Positions 1 to 12,396 of a stretch of 64,000 nt of DNA are shown one piece after another (position 1 is the stretch's first letter; each line of letters starts with the position of its first letter). The position numbers and the translations under genes were made by a program. The stretch comes from Roseomonas haemaphysalidis. Lineage in GTDB: Bacteria > Pseudomonadota > Alphaproteobacteria > Acetobacterales > Acetobacteraceae. The stretch spans positions 1,135,001-1,199,000 of the forward strand of contig NZ_CP061177.1 in NCBI RefSeq assembly GCF_017355405.1. The letters run 5' to 3'. The notes below the pieces were generated by a model. It was given only the letters and a program-made list of their open reading frames with translations. It ran no database searches and was not told the origin of the DNA.

Positions 1-2508
<2,508 letters not shown>

Positions 2509-2646
2509 TCAACTCTATCAACGCGGTCCATCTCACGATGAACACCGCACGCAGCATCCATCCGCGACACACTCACAACACTTCCACCCGATATCACCAT
2601 CCTCATCACCTCACATCTGTGCACCATCAACTTCGATCCGGCTCGG

Positions 2647-2766
2647 TGGCCCGGTGGCCATCGCGAGGCTGCCACACCCGATCCCATCCCGAACTCGGCC
2701 GTGAAACGCCTCAGCGCCCATGGTACTGTGTCTCAAGGCACGGGAGAGTAGGTCGCCGCCGGGCCA
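2647..2766 (+). rRNA. rrf: 5S ribosomal RNA
   Basis: A 120-nt 5S gene. The 5' TGGCCCGG pairs with the 3' CCGGGCCA to close helix I. The conserved CCCGATCCCATCCCGAACTC stretch (2,677-2,696) and the GAGAGTAGGTC segment near the 3' end are both visible. It lies about 140 nt after 23S and 52 nt before the initiator tRNA. The end positions follow the helix I pairing and are good to 1-2 nt. Confidence 0.95.
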
Positions 2767-2818
2767 CCCAGCCGGATCGTACCGTTGATCACCGCACAGA
2801 TCCCAACACATACACCCA

Positions 2819-2892
<74 letters not shown>

Positions 2893-2898
2893 CCCTTT

Positions 2899-2936
2899 CA
2901 GAACGGCCCTTCGCTTCATCGCGAAGGGCCGTTCTG
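2899..2936. terminator. Hairpin ending the rrn operon, probably bidirectional
   Basis: A perfect 16-bp stem (arms 2,899-2,914 and 2,921-2,936) with a 6-nt loop lies 6 nt past the tRNA. The chaC stop codon on the other strand begins at 2,941, so the same hairpin can serve both converging transcripts. The downstream T run is short (CGTTT). Confidence 0.8.
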
Positions 2937-2940
2937 CGTT

Positions 2941-3663
2941 TCACCCCGCCTTCTGCGCAGCCGCGACCCGCAATGCCAGATGATCCAGAAACGGGTCCTG
3001 GATGCCCAGGCGGCGCAGCCCAGCATGGGTTTCGAACAGGTATTGCGCGGCACTCCCCAGCTGGCCCTGCGCCGTGGCCAGACGCTGCACCACGGCATCC
3101 TCCGGCAGGTCGGCGTATTGCGGTCCCGCGCGATTCACCGTGAAGGCGATGCCGTGGCCGTAGGCCTGGCCTTCGGCGTCCAGAAGCGGCAACCAGCGCG
3201 GGATATAGGCGCCGGTCAGCATTTCCCGCCGCCAGATCAACGATAATTCCTCCGCCAGCACCTCCTCGGCGATGCGGAAGGCGACCCCCTCGCAGGCGCC
3301 GCCAGCATCCAGCGCCAGCACCAGCCCGGGCTGCTCCGGCGTGCCGCGGCCGACAGGCGTGGACAGGCAGAAGGCACGCTGCCAGCCCTCCACCCGGGCC
3401 ACGCGGCTTTCGGCATAATGGATGGTCGGGTTCCAGATCAGCGAGCCATAGCCGAACAGCCAGACTGGCCCTTCCGGCCGTAGGTGCAGGGTTTCGGCCA
3501 GCGAGGCCTCGCGCTGCTCGGCCGTCAGCAGCTGCGGCCCGAAGGCATCGCCCACCATCTTGTCCAGCGAGTTATCCAGCAGCCTCTCGCGCGTCAGCGC
3601 ATGGGGCAGCACCGGGCCCTCGGCCTCGACACGGTCTTCGGCGGGGATGGGGTCGGGGGTCAC
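2941..3663 (-). CDS. chaC: ChaC-like gamma-glutamylcyclotransferase
   Basis: Predicted cytosolic enzyme that breaks glutathione into 5-oxoproline and Cys-Gly. The family signature GYGSLIWNP is present, and the protein is 240 aa against about 230 in E. coli ChaC. I chose the GTG at 3,661-3,663 because a GAGGAG ribosome site lies about 8 nt upstream. An internal ATG at 3,557 would cut off the conserved N-terminal helix region (residues about 1-35). The gene converges on the rrn operon and shares its hairpin, and is divergent from addA with 105 bp between the starts. Confidence 0.9.
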   Translation of the reverse strand: MTPDPIPAEDRVEAEGPVLPHALTRERLLDNSLDKMVGDAFGPQLLTAEQREASLAETLHLRPEGPVWLFGYGSLIWNPTIHYAESRVARVEGWQRAFCLSTPVGRGTPEQPGLVLALDAGGACEGVAFRIAEEVLAEELSLIWRREMLTGAYIPRWLPLLDAEGQAYGHGIAFTVNRAGPQYADLPEDAVVQRLATAQGQLGSAAQYLFETHAGLRRLGIQDPFLDHLALRVAAAQKAG

Positions 3664-3768
3664 TGTCTGCTCCTCGGCGCGAAGCGGGTGCAATGCGGCA
3701 GCCGTGCTTCCGTGTCCACCGCAAGGGCGCTGGACCCGGCGTCCCGGACCCGCGATCATAGGCGCATC

Positions 3769-6700
3769 ATGTCCGCCAACCTGCTGTCCCCCCGCGCTGA
3801 AGCCGAGGCCGCGCAGCGCCGCGCCTCCGACCCCGGGGCCTCGGCCTGGGTGGGGGCCTCCGCCGGCTCCGGCAAGACCAAGGTGCTGACCGACCGGGTG
3901 CTGCGCCTCTTGCTGCGGCCCGGCACCCGGCCCGGCCGCATCCTGTGCCTGACCTTCACCAAGGCCGCCGCGGCCGAGATGAGCACCCGCCTGGCCCGCC
4001 GCCTGGGCGAATGGGCCGTGGCCCCGGACGCGCCACTGGCAGAAAGCCTGCAGGCCCTGACCGGCCAGACGCCGGACGCCGCCGCCCTGTCCCGCGCCCG
4101 GGCGCTGTTCGCCGAGGTGCTGGACCAGCCCGGCGGCATGCGCATCGCCACCATCCACGCCTTTTGCCAGTCGGTTTTGCGCTCCTTCCCCCTGGAAGCC
4201 GGGCTGCCGCCGCAGTTCACCCTGATCGAGGACACCGATGCCAGCGCCATGCTGGCCGAGGCACGGGAAGCCGTCCTGTCCTCCGGCCGGCTGCCGGAGG
4301 CGGCGGTGGAGGCAATGGCCGGGCTCGGCAGCCCGGATGACTTCGCGCAGACGGTCGCGGCTCTGGTGAAGCACCGCGACCGGCTGGCGCAGGCGATCGC
4401 GGAAGCCGGCGGCGTGGCGGGGTGCGATGCCGTGCTGCGCCGCCGCCTGGGCCTGCCCGCCACGGGCGACGAGGCCGGCGCGGTGGCCGAGGCGGTGCGG
4501 GTGCCGCCCGCGCTGGACCGCGCGGCCGCCCTGCTGGCCACCAGCGGCAACGACAACGACCGCCGCCGCGGCGCCGCGCTGAAGGCCTGGCTGGCTTTGC
4601 CAGCGGAGGCCCGCCCCGCGCGCTGGGAGGAATGGACCCGCCTGTTCCTGACCGCCGACGGCAAGCCCTATGCCGATCGCAGCCTGGCCACCAAGGGCGG
4701 GCTGAAGGATGCCTTTCCCGAGGCGATCGGCATTCTGCGCGCGGAGGCCGAGCGGGTCTTCGCGCTGGAGGAAAGCCGCCGCGCCTGGAAGCTGCATGCC
4801 GCGACGCTGGCGCTGCTGGCGCTGGCCCAGCCGGTGCTGGCCGCCTATGCCCAGCGCAAGGCGCGCGCGGGTGCGGTGGACTTCGATGACCTGATCACCG
4901 CCGCCGAGCGGCTGCTCACCGATCCGGGCAGCGCCTGGGTGTTGTACAAGCTGGATGGCGGCCTGGACCACCTGCTGCTGGACGAGGCGCAGGACAGCAA
5001 CAAGGCGCAGTGGGAGATCGCCTCCAAGCTCGCCGCCGAGTTCTTCGCGGGCGAGGGCACGCGGGCCGAGCCCACGGCCCGCTCCATCTTCGCGGTGGGT
5101 GACGAGAAGCAGTCGATCTACGGCTTCCAGGGCGCGGACGCCGCCGGCTTCGCGCAATGGCAGGGGCACTTCGCCAAGCTGGTGCCGGACGCCGGCGCGC
5201 GGTTCGAGGCCGTGCCGCTGCAGGTCTCCTTCCGTTCCACCGCCCCCGTGCTGGCGCTGGTCGATGCCGTCTTCGCCGAGGGGCCCGCGCGGCGTGGCGT
5301 GGTGGCGGAAGGCGCCACCCTGACCCACCGCGCCGACCGGGTGGGGGAAGCTGGCCTGGTGGAGATCTGGCCGCCGCTGGCCGACCCCCCGCGCGACAGC
5401 GCGACGCCCTGGGAAGTGCCGGAGGAGCCGGTCGACCAGTCCAACGCCGCCGCCCTGCTGGCCGACAGCGTCGCCGCCCGCATCGCCGACATGATCGCCC
5501 ATGACCGCCTGCCGTCGCAGGGCGACCGGCCGATCCGTCCCGGCGACATCCTGGTGCTGCTGCGCCGTCGCACCGCCTTTTCCGACCTCCTGGTGGCGGC
5601 GCTGAAGAAGCGCGAGGTGCCGGTGGGCGGCGTGGACCGGCTGAGGCTGATCGACCAGATCGCGGTGCAGGACGTGCTGGCGCTGTGCGACGTGCTGCTG
5701 TTGCCGGAAGACGACCTGCAGCTCGCCGCCGTGCTGAAAAGCCCGCTGGTCGGGCTGTCGGAGGAGGAGCTGTTCGCGATCGCCCACGGCCGCGTGCAGC
5801 CGCTGTGGTGGCGCGTGCTGCAGGAGCGCGGCAAGGACAGCCTGCTGGGCCGCGCCGCCGACTGGATGGCGGAGCTGGCCGACCAGGCCGACCTGCACAC
5901 GCCGCACACGCTGCTGGCCGAGATCCTGGGCATCCATGGCGGCCGCGCCCGGCTGCTGGCGCGCCTTGGCCCCGACGCCGCCGACCCGCTGGACGAGGTG
6001 CTGAACGCCGCTCTGACCTACGAGTCGCGCCATCCCCCCAGCCTGCAGGGCTTTCTGCAATGGCTGCGGCGCGGCGGCGCGCTGGTGAAGCGCGAGGCGG
6101 AAAGCGGCGCGGACGCGGTGCGGCTGCTGACCGCCCATGGCGCCAAGGGATTGCAGGCGCCGGTGGTCATCATCCCCGACCTCGGCAACGGCCAGGGGCG
6201 GGAAACCCTGCGCTGGCATGAATCCTCGCCGCCGCTGCCCTTCTGGGCGCCGCGGCGCGAGATGCACGCCCCCGCCTGGGCCGAGCTGGCCGAGGCTGAA
6301 ACTCTGGCGCGCGAGGCGGAAGAAAACCGCCTGCTCTACGTCGCCCTGACCCGCGCCGAGGACCGGCTGCTGTTGTGCACCCCCGGCGCGCCCAAGGAGG
6401 GCGGCTGGTACGCCCTGGCCGCCGCCGGCGCCGCCCGGATGGCCGGCCTGGAGGAGCAGCCCTTCCGCCCGCAGGACTTCGGCGCCCCGGCCGCCGCCGT
6501 GTTCAGCGGCCCGCTGCTGCGGCTGGCCAGCGCGCAGACCGCCGCGCCCCGCGCCGCGCCGCGCCATGCCGGGGCCGCCGCCCTGGCGCCGCTGCCGGCT
6601 TGGGCCACGGCGCCGGCATTGAGCGAAAGCGCCGCCCCCATCTGGTCGCCTTCCGCCCTGCCGGGCGAGGAGGACACCCCCGCCGCCGCGCCGCACGGCG

Positions 6701-7215
6701 CCGCCGACCCGGCGGGCCGCCGCTTCCGCCGCGGCAAGATGATCCACGCCATGATGCAGCACCTGCCGGACTACGCGGAAGCCGACCGCCCCGCCGCCGC
6801 CCGTGCCTTTCTGGCCCGCCCCGGCCATGCCCTGTCGCGCGAGGAGCAGGCGGCGACGCTGGAGGAGGTGCTGGGGCTGATCCAGCACCCCGCGCTGCTG
6901 GCCGCCTTCGGCCCTGGCTCCATGGCCGAGGCGCCGCTGGCCGGCACGGTGGGACACCTGCGCTTGGCCGGGCAGGTGGACCGGCTGGCCGTGCTGCCGG
7001 ACCGCGTGATGGTGCTGGACTACAAGACCAACCGCCCGCCGCCGGACACGCTGGAAGGCGTGCAGCCGCTCTACATCCGCCAGATGGCGGCCTATCGCGC
7101 GCTGCTGCGGCAGATCTGGCCGGACCGCCCGGTGGAATGCTGGCTGGTCTGGACCTGGACCGCGCAGGCCATGCGGCTGCCCGATGGCCTGCTGGACCGG
7201 CACACGGCGGAATAA
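3769..7215 (+). CDS. addA: AddA, helicase-nuclease subunit for double-strand break repair
   Basis: UvrD/Rep-type SF1 helicase fused to a RecB-like nuclease, 1,148 aa. Walker A (GASAGSGKT) lies at about residues 29-37 and the helicase DEAQD box at about 407. The C-terminal nuclease signature VLDYKTNRP begins near residue 1,082, with the metal-binding Asp and Lys present. AddA normally works with AddB, and in many alphaproteobacteria addB lies directly upstream and trxA directly downstream. Neither is adjacent here: chaC is upstream and a lipoprotein gene downstream. The ATG start has no strong ribosome site, but the reading frame and N-terminus match the family. Confidence 0.95.
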   Translation: MSANLLSPRAEAEAAQRRASDPGASAWVGASAGSGKTKVLTDRVLRLLLRPGTRPGRILCLTFTKAAAAEMSTRLARRLGEWAVAPDAPLAESLQALTGQTPDAAALSRARALFAEVLDQPGGMRIATIHAFCQSVLRSFPLEAGLPPQFTLIEDTDASAMLAEAREAVLSSGRLPEAAVEAMAGLGSPDDFAQTVAALVKHRDRLAQAIAEAGGVAGCDAVLRRRLGLPATGDEAGAVAEAVRVPPALDRAAALLATSGNDNDRRRGAALKAWLALPAEARPARWEEWTRLFLTADGKPYADRSLATKGGLKDAFPEAIGILRAEAERVFALEESRRAWKLHAATLALLALAQPVLAAYAQRKARAGAVDFDDLITAAERLLTDPGSAWVLYKLDGGLDHLLLDEAQDSNKAQWEIASKLAAEFFAGEGTRAEPTARSIFAVGDEKQSIYGFQGADAAGFAQWQGHFAKLVPDAGARFEAVPLQVSFRSTAPVLALVDAVFAEGPARRGVVAEGATLTHRADRVGEAGLVEIWPPLADPPRDSATPWEVPEEPVDQSNAAALLADSVAARIADMIAHDRLPSQGDRPIRPGDILVLLRRRTAFSDLLVAALKKREVPVGGVDRLRLIDQIAVQDVLALCDVLLLPEDDLQLAAVLKSPLVGLSEEELFAIAHGRVQPLWWRVLQERGKDSLLGRAADWMAELADQADLHTPHTLLAEILGIHGGRARLLARLGPDAADPLDEVLNAALTYESRHPPSLQGFLQWLRRGGALVKREAESGADAVRLLTAHGAKGLQAPVVIIPDLGNGQGRETLRWHESSPPLPFWAPRREMHAPAWAELAEAETLAREAEENRLLYVALTRAEDRLLLCTPGAPKEGGWYALAAAGAARMAGLEEQPFRPQDFGAPAAAVFSGPLLRLASAQTAAPRAAPRHAGAAALAPLPAWATAPALSESAAPIWSPSALPGEEDTPAAAPHGAADPAGRRFRRGKMIHAMMQHLPDYAEADRPAAARAFLARPGHALSREEQAATLEEVLGLIQHPALLAAFGPGSMAEAPLAGTVGHLRLAGQVDRLAVLPDRVMVLDYKTNRPPPDTLEGVQPLYIRQMAAYRALLRQIWPDRPVECWLVWTWTAQAMRLPDGLLDRHTAE

Positions 7216-7354
7216 GGCCATCCGCCGCCGCCCCGCCGCCCGGTCATGCCAGCCGCGCGGCGCTGTGATCGTCCGATCCTGTAACTATCGCCCGCATAGG
7301 CGGTTGGACCGCCAGCCTGGCAACGATGCCCGGCACCGTGCAGGGAGGCGTTCC

Positions 7355-8134
7355 ATGATGTTCAAGCCGATGATCCGGTTCGCCCCCATGGCGGTGCTGG
7401 GCCTGCTGGCGGCCGCGCCGTTGCTGGCCGGCTGCGACGATGCCGCCGCCGGCAAGGCCGAGGCCGCGCAGGCCGACCTGGCGGCGCGGACGGCGGAAGC
7501 GCGCAAGGCTGTCGAGGACCGGTTGCGCAACGACCTGCGCGGCGCGCTGGCGTTTCGCGATGTCACCGGCCACACCCAGGCCGTGGCCGACACCATGGCG
7601 ATCTGTGGCCAGCTGACGCTCAACGGCGGCCCCGCCACGCCCTTCGTGGCGCTGGTGTCGCGGCAGGCGGACGGTGCCATGGCGGTGGAGCCGCACGTGG
7701 CCATCGACGACGTGTCCGCCACCCGCGTGTTCGTGGAAACCCAGAGCCGTTGCGTGGCCGATGCCGCGGCGATGCCCGCCCAACGCCGCGGCGCCCCGCC
7801 GCCGCTGCCCGTCATTCCGGCGCGCCTGAACACCATCACCCCCGATGCGCCCCCGGCTGTGAAGCGCATGGAAGCGGAGGCCGCTCAGGCCCAGCAGAAC
7901 TTTGGCGGCGTGACGCTGCGGCAGAACGGCAACATGCGCGAAAATCCCCATGGCGGCGGCGCGGTGATCCGCGTGCTGGCGCGGGGCACCGCCATGCGCG
8001 TCTTCGCCGAGGCGCCGGGCGGTTGGCTGCAGGTTGGCCAGCAACAGGCCGAAGGCTGGGTGCACAACAGCATGGTGATCCGGGGCGTGGCCCCGGCGGA
8101 TGACGCGCAAAGGCTCGCGACCGCGTCGCGCTGA
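7355..8134 (+). CDS. SH3-domain lipoprotein
   Basis: 259 aa. It has a signal peptide ending in a clear lipobox (LLAGC, Cys about residue 24), so it is a predicted lipoprotein. An Ala/Lys/Glu-rich helical stretch follows. A bacterial SH3-like module occupies about residues 200-245 (pattern VIRVLARGT...GGWLQVGQQ...GWVHNSMV), of the kind that often binds cell-wall peptides. The ATG at 7,355 has an AGGGAGG ribosome site 7 nt upstream. It follows addA by 139 bp, which holds no recognisable gene. The specific function is unknown. Confidence 0.75.
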   Translation: MMFKPMIRFAPMAVLGLLAAAPLLAGCDDAAAGKAEAAQADLAARTAEARKAVEDRLRNDLRGALAFRDVTGHTQAVADTMAICGQLTLNGGPATPFVALVSRQADGAMAVEPHVAIDDVSATRVFVETQSRCVADAAAMPAQRRGAPPPLPVIPARLNTITPDAPPAVKRMEAEAAQAQQNFGGVTLRQNGNMRENPHGGGAVIRVLARGTAMRVFAEAPGGWLQVGQQQAEGWVHNSMVIRGVAPADDAQRLATASR

Positions 8135-8290
8135 CGGTCGGCGCCGCCTTCGGGCCTTATTGACCGGGCCGCGCCATATGTCCTGATGGTCCGCGGTGGC
8201 GAAACGGGCGCACCGGACCGTTGCCGGGACAGCGCCTGTTCCTCGCAGGGCACCGAGATCTCTGCCTTCGGAAGCGGAACACCTGCTGTC

Positions 8291-8315
8291 GCCCGGGCGG
8301 TCAGGCCACCCGGGC
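8291..8315. terminator. GC hairpin between converging genes
   Basis: Inverted arms GCCCGGGCGG (8,291-8,300) and CCACCCGGGC (8,306-8,315) pair at 9 of 10 positions. It lies between the lipoprotein gene and eipB, which converge. There is no T tract. The rest of the 210-bp gap shows nothing I can name. Confidence 0.35.
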
Positions 8316-8344
8316 ATTGATGCTGGCTGGAGCGGTGTCGCCGT

Positions 8345-9214
8345 TCAGCAGTCGTGCGGCAGCGGCGCCAGTTCTTCCACCTTGCCGTCCAGGGTGAAGT
8401 CGCCGAAGTCCATCTTCATCTCATCCGCCACGCCGTTGGCGAAGTAGCGCAGCCCGACCTCGTATTCCGGCGTGCCGGCCCCGGCGGCGGCGGCACCCCG
8501 GTCGAAAAAGGCGATGCGCATGCGGGCGCTGGGCTGCGCCAGCAGCGGAAAGCGCGCCTGGCCCGGGGCCGGGGTCCAGTTCTGCAGCAGGGTGGTGCTG
8601 TCCTGCGCGCCGTCGGCGCTGGTGCCGTCGAACAGCGGCGTCACCAGCATCTTCTCGCCGGCACGGGCCATGGCCAGGGTGCGGATGGTGTGCGCCATGG
8701 GCAGGATGGTGCCGGGCGGCAGGGTGACCTGCTGCGCCTCGGGCTGCTCGTAGGTCGCGGTGCCACCCTTGTCGCCGTTCAGCGTCGCCTCGCCGGAGAT
8801 GCGCTGGGTCACGGCACCCTGGGCGGATTGCGTCAGGGTGAAGCGCAGGCGCTGGCCGTCCTTGCTTTCCCAGGTGGAATAGTCGGACGACGTTTCCACC
8901 GTGTCGCCGGCACGGTCCAGGATGCGCAGGCTCAGCCGCTGGCGGGTGGTCCAGCCGTCGCAGGCGTCGCGCACCTCGAACAGCATGGCGCCGGAGGCGG
9001 AGCTGACCTGGCCGTCCGGCCGCGCGCGGTCCAGCGTCAGGCGATAGGCGGCGCGGTGCGGGGCCATGGCGGCGGCACCCTCGGCCGCCGGAGGCGTGGC
9101 CTGGGGGGCGGGGGCATTTCCCTGGCTATTCCCCTGGGCCCCGGCCGGGGCGGCGAGCCCCAGCACCAGCGTGGCCGCCACGGCGGTGGAACCCAGCACA
9201 TCGCGCAGCCGCAT
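8345..9214 (-). CDS. eipB: EipB-like periplasmic envelope-integrity protein (DUF1849)
   Basis: 289 aa with an N-terminal signal peptide. It matches the DUF1849/EipB family, a spiral beta protein of the alphaproteobacterial periplasm that supports envelope integrity. The two cysteines that form the family disulfide appear conserved: one in ACDGW near residue 90 and one as the last residue (HDC). The start at 9,214 is preferred over an ATG at 9,241 because AAGGAG lies 9 nt upstream and the signal peptide then begins at MRLRD. It is 36 bp downstream of aspS on the same strand and probably co-transcribed. Confidence 0.85.
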   Translation of the reverse strand: MRLRDVLGSTAVAATLVLGLAAPAGAQGNSQGNAPAPQATPPAAEGAAAMAPHRAAYRLTLDRARPDGQVSSASGAMLFEVRDACDGWTTRQRLSLRILDRAGDTVETSSDYSTWESKDGQRLRFTLTQSAQGAVTQRISGEATLNGDKGGTATYEQPEAQQVTLPPGTILPMAHTIRTLAMARAGEKMLVTPLFDGTSADGAQDSTTLLQNWTPAPGQARFPLLAQPSARMRIAFFDRGAAAAGAGTPEYEVGLRYFANGVADEMKMDFGDFTLDGKVEELAPLPHDC

Positions 9215-9250
9215 GGCCCTTCGCTCCTTCAGTCCGGTCATCCCCGTCAG

Positions 9251-11053
9251 TTAGGGAGCCTTGGGGGTGGGCGCACCCTTGGCGGGCGGCAAATCGAGCT
9301 TGATGGAGAGTTCTTTAAGCCGGGCGGTGTCCACCGGGGCGGGCGCCAGCATCATCAGGTCCTGGCCCTGCTGGTTCAGCGGGAACAGGATGACCTCGCG
9401 GATGTTGGGCTCGTCGGCCAGCAGCATCACCATGCGGTCGATGCCCGGCGCCGAGCCGCCGTGCGGCGGCGCGCCGTAGCGGAAGGCGGCCAGCATGCCG
9501 CCGAAGCGCTCCTCGACCGTCTGCTCGGTGTAGCCGGCGATCTCAAAGGCGCGGATCATGATGTCCGGGCGGTGGTTGCGGATGGCGCCCGAGGACAGCT
9601 CGATGCCGTTGCACACGATGTCGTACTGGAAGGCCTTGATCTCCAGCGGGTCCATGGTGTTCAGCGCTTCCAGCCCGCCCTGCGGCATGCTGAAGGGGTT
9701 GTGGCTGAAGTCGACCTGCTTGGTTTCCTCGTTCATCTCGTACATCGGGAAGTCGACGATCCAGCAGAAGCGGAACTCGCCCTGCTCGATCAGCCCCAGC
9801 TCCTCGCCGAGCTTGGTGCGGACCTTGCCGGCGAATTTTGGCGTCTCGTCCGGCTTGCCGGCCGCGAAGAACACGGCGTCGCCGGGGTTCAGCCCGCAGG
9901 CCGCGCGGATGGCCTCCACGCGCTCGGCTTCCAGGTTCTTGGCGATCGGGCCGCGGGCAGCCTCGGCCGCGAACTGGATGTAGCCCAGGCCCCCGGCGCC
10001 CTCGGCGCGCGCCCACTCGTTCAGCTTGTCGAAGAAGCCGCGCGGCTTGTCCGCCGCGCCCGGCGCGGGAATGGCACGCACGATGCCGCCGCCGGCGACC
10101 ACCTTGGCAAACAGCCCGAAGCCCGAGTCGCGGAAGCTCTCCGTGACGTCGGTGATCTTGATCGGGTTGCGCAGGTCCGGCTTGTCCGAGCCGTAGTCCA
10201 GCATCGCCGTGTCGTAGGGGATGCGGGGGAAGGGCGCGGGCGTCACCTTCCGCCCACCGCCGAATTCGTTGAAGATGCCCTCCATCACCGGCTCGATGGC
10301 GGCGAAGACGTCTTCCTGGGTGACGAAGCTCATCTCGAAGTCGAGCTGGTAGAACTCGCCCGGAGAGCGGTCGGCACGGCTCGCCTCGTCGCGGAAGCAG
10401 GGGGCGATCTGGAAGTAGCGGTCGAAGCCCGCCACCATGGCCAGCTGCTTGAACTGCTGCGGCGCCTGCGGCAGCGCGTAGAAGGAGCCCGGGTGGTTGC
10501 GGCTCGGCACCAGGAAGTCGCGCGCGCCTTCCGGCGAGGACGCCGTCAGGATCGGCGTCTGGAACTCGGTGAAGCCCTGCTCGATCATGCGGCGGCGGAT
10601 GGAGGCGATGACGCCCGCGCGCAGCATGATGTTGCGGTGCTGCTTTTCGCGCCGCAGGTCGAGGAAGCGGTAGCGCAGGCGCAGCTCCTCGGGGAACTCC
10701 TGCTCGCCGGCCACCTGGATGGGCAGCACGTCGGCGTGGCTTTGCACCTCCAGCGCCTGCACCCGCAGCTCGATGGCGCCCGTCGGCAGCTTGTCGTTCA
10801 CCGTGCCGCCTTCGCGCGCCACGACCTCGCCGGTGACGGTGATGACGCTTTCGGCGCGCAGCTGATCCGCCTGCTCGAACACCGCGGAGCCGGAGGGGAT
10901 GACGCATTGCGTCAGCCCGTAGTGGTCGCGCAGGTCGATGAACAGCAGCCCGCCGTGGTCGCGCTTGCGGTGCACCCAGCCGGAAAGGCGGGCGGTCTGG
11001 CCCGCGTCACTGGCGCGCAGCGCGCCGCAGGTATGGGTCCGGTAGGCGTGCAT
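9251..11053 (-). CDS. aspS: Aspartyl-tRNA synthetase
   Basis: 600 aa class II synthetase of the bacterial type. The N-terminal OB-fold anticodon domain carries [11 protein letters not shown]. The GAD insertion and catalytic motifs follow ([24 protein letters not shown], and C-terminal [10 protein letters not shown]). It charges tRNA-Asp. Many alphaproteobacterial enzymes also mischarge tRNA-Asn, but the sequence alone does not settle that here. The start is set at [10 protein letters not shown], the usual N-terminus; the reading frame stays open further upstream without a better start. Divergent from rnd. Confidence 0.97.
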   Translation of the reverse strand: MHAYRTHTCGALRASDAGQTARLSGWVHRKRDHGGLLFIDLRDHYGLTQCVIPSGSAVFEQADQLRAESVITVTGEVVAREGGTVNDKLPTGAIELRVQALEVQSHADVLPIQVAGEQEFPEELRLRYRFLDLRREKQHRNIMLRAGVIASIRRRMIEQGFTEFQTPILTASSPEGARDFLVPSRNHPGSFYALPQAPQQFKQLAMVAGFDRYFQIAPCFRDEASRADRSPGEFYQLDFEMSFVTQEDVFAAIEPVMEGIFNEFGGGRKVTPAPFPRIPYDTAMLDYGSDKPDLRNPIKITDVTESFRDSGFGLFAKVVAGGGIVRAIPAPGAADKPRGFFDKLNEWARAEGAGGLGYIQFAAEAARGPIAKNLEAERVEAIRAACGLNPGDAVFFAAGKPDETPKFAGKVRTKLGEELGLIEQGEFRFCWIVDFPMYEMNEETKQVDFSHNPFSMPQGGLEALNTMDPLEIKAFQYDIVCNGIELSSGAIRNHRPDIMIRAFEIAGYTEQTVEERFGGMLAAFRYGAPPHGGSAPGIDRMVMLLADEPNIREVILFPLNQQGQDLMMLAPAPVDTARLKELSIKLDLPPAKGAPTPKAP

Positions 11054-11206
11054 CGTCACATAAATCCCAGGGCCGCGGAAAACGGGCGAACAAGGAGGGC
11101 GGGGGGGCGATGAAGTCAAGGCTGGTCTGCCCCGTGCCCCGACTTAGCCGGTCCCCCTCCCCCCCGAGTTTGCGTCCGGCGCAGGCTTCGCTAGAACAGA
11201 GGGAGA

Positions 11207-12391
11207 ATGAGCCGACGCACGCAGGCCCAGGACGCCGCCCCTGTCCTGATCTCCACCACCGAGGCGCTGTCCGCGCTCTGCGCGCGGTTGCGCCAGGAAC
11301 CCTTCGTCACCGTCGACACCGAGTTCATGCGGGAACGGACCTATTGGCCCGAGCTCTGCGTGGTGCAGCTCGGCGGGGCCGAGGATGTGGCGGTGATCGA
11401 CGCCATGGCCGAGGGCCTGGACCTCGCCCCGCTGGGCGAGCTGCTGGCCGATCCCAAGGTGATCAAGGTGTTCCACGCCGCGCGGCAGGACGTGGAGATC
11501 TGCATCCTGCGCTTTGGCGCGCCGCCGCGCCCGCTGTTCGACACGCAGGTGGCCGCCATGGTGGCCGGCTTCGGCGACCAGGCCAGCTACGACAGCTTGG
11601 TGCGCGGCCTGGCCGGGGCTTCCATCGACAAGGCGCACCGGTTCTCCGACTGGGCGGCGCGGCCGTTGTCCGCGGCCCAGGTGGCTTATGCGGCGGCCGA
11701 CGTCACGCATCTGCGCCGCGTCTACGTCGCGCTGCTGGAGCGGCTGACCCAGGACAGCCGCCTGTCCTGGGTGGCCGAGGAGATGGCGGAGCTGTGCGAC
11801 CCCGCCACCTACCGCCAGGACCCCGAGACGGCGTGGGAGCGGCTGAAGCCGCGCAGCACCAACCGCCGCTTTCTGGCCGCCATCCGCGCCGCCGCCGCCT
11901 GGCGGGAGCGCGAGGCGCAGCGCGTCAACATCCCCCGCCAGCGGCTGGTGCGCGACGAGACGCTGCTGGAGATCGCCGCCACCCAGCCCACCAACGCCAA
12001 CGACCTGTCCCGCGCCCGGGGCATCAGCAAGGGCTTCGCGGACGGCAAGACCGGCGCCGGGCTGCTGGCCGCGCTGGCCGCCGCCAAGGCGCTGCCGGAG
12101 TCCGAGCTGCCTGAGCCGCCGCGCGAGCCCCGGCAGGGCCCGCCGGCTTCCCCCGCGCTGGTGGCGCTGCTCAAGGTGCTGCTGGCCGCCAAGGCGGAGG
12201 AGCACGACGTGGCGCCCAAGCTGATCGCGTCGTCCGACGAGCTGGAACGCCTGGCCGCCGAGGCGGAGCCGGAAGTGCCCGCGCTGCACGGCTGGCGGCG
12301 GCTGGTGTTCGGCCAGGCGGCCATGGCGTTGAAGACCGGCAAGCTGGCGCTGGGCGTGGACGGGCGCAAGGTGAAGCTGATCCAGGGGTGA
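11207..12391 (+). CDS. rnd: Ribonuclease D
   Basis: 394 aa 3'-5' exonuclease for tRNA and small-RNA trimming. It has a DEDD nuclease domain (VDTEFMRE near residue 30, FHAARQDVEI near 90, and the YAAADVTHL box) followed by an HRDC domain in the second half. A GGGAGA site lies just before the ATG. The stop is followed within about 6 bp by repeat element A1. The aspS/rnd divergent pair is common in this class, often with ppx-ppk next to it. Here that neighbourhood is interrupted by the 12,671-20,099 block. Confidence 0.95.
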   Translation: MSRRTQAQDAAPVLISTTEALSALCARLRQEPFVTVDTEFMRERTYWPELCVVQLGGAEDVAVIDAMAEGLDLAPLGELLADPKVIKVFHAARQDVEICILRFGAPPRPLFDTQVAAMVAGFGDQASYDSLVRGLAGASIDKAHRFSDWAARPLSAAQVAYAAADVTHLRRVYVALLERLTQDSRLSWVAEEMAELCDPATYRQDPETAWERLKPRSTNRRFLAAIRAAAAWREREAQRVNIPRQRLVRDETLLEIAATQPTNANDLSRARGISKGFADGKTGAGLLAALAAAKALPESELPEPPREPRQGPPASPALVALLKVLLAAKAEEHDVAPKLIASSDELERLAAEAEPEVPALHGWRRLVFGQAAMALKTGKLALGVDGRKVKLIQG

Positions 12392-12396
12392 CAGGC

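Noticed and set aside
2941..7221. Very long open frame on the minus strand antisense to addA, continuous with chaC
   Set aside because: Its product is low-complexity Gly/Gln/Arg/Ala sequence, typical of the antisense frame of a GC-rich gene. Only the last 240 residues (ChaC) look like protein. The plus-strand addA has full helicase and nuclease motifs.
8354..11113. Long plus-strand open frame across eipB and aspS
   Set aside because: No domain signal and GC-driven composition; the opposite strand encodes clear EipB and AspS.
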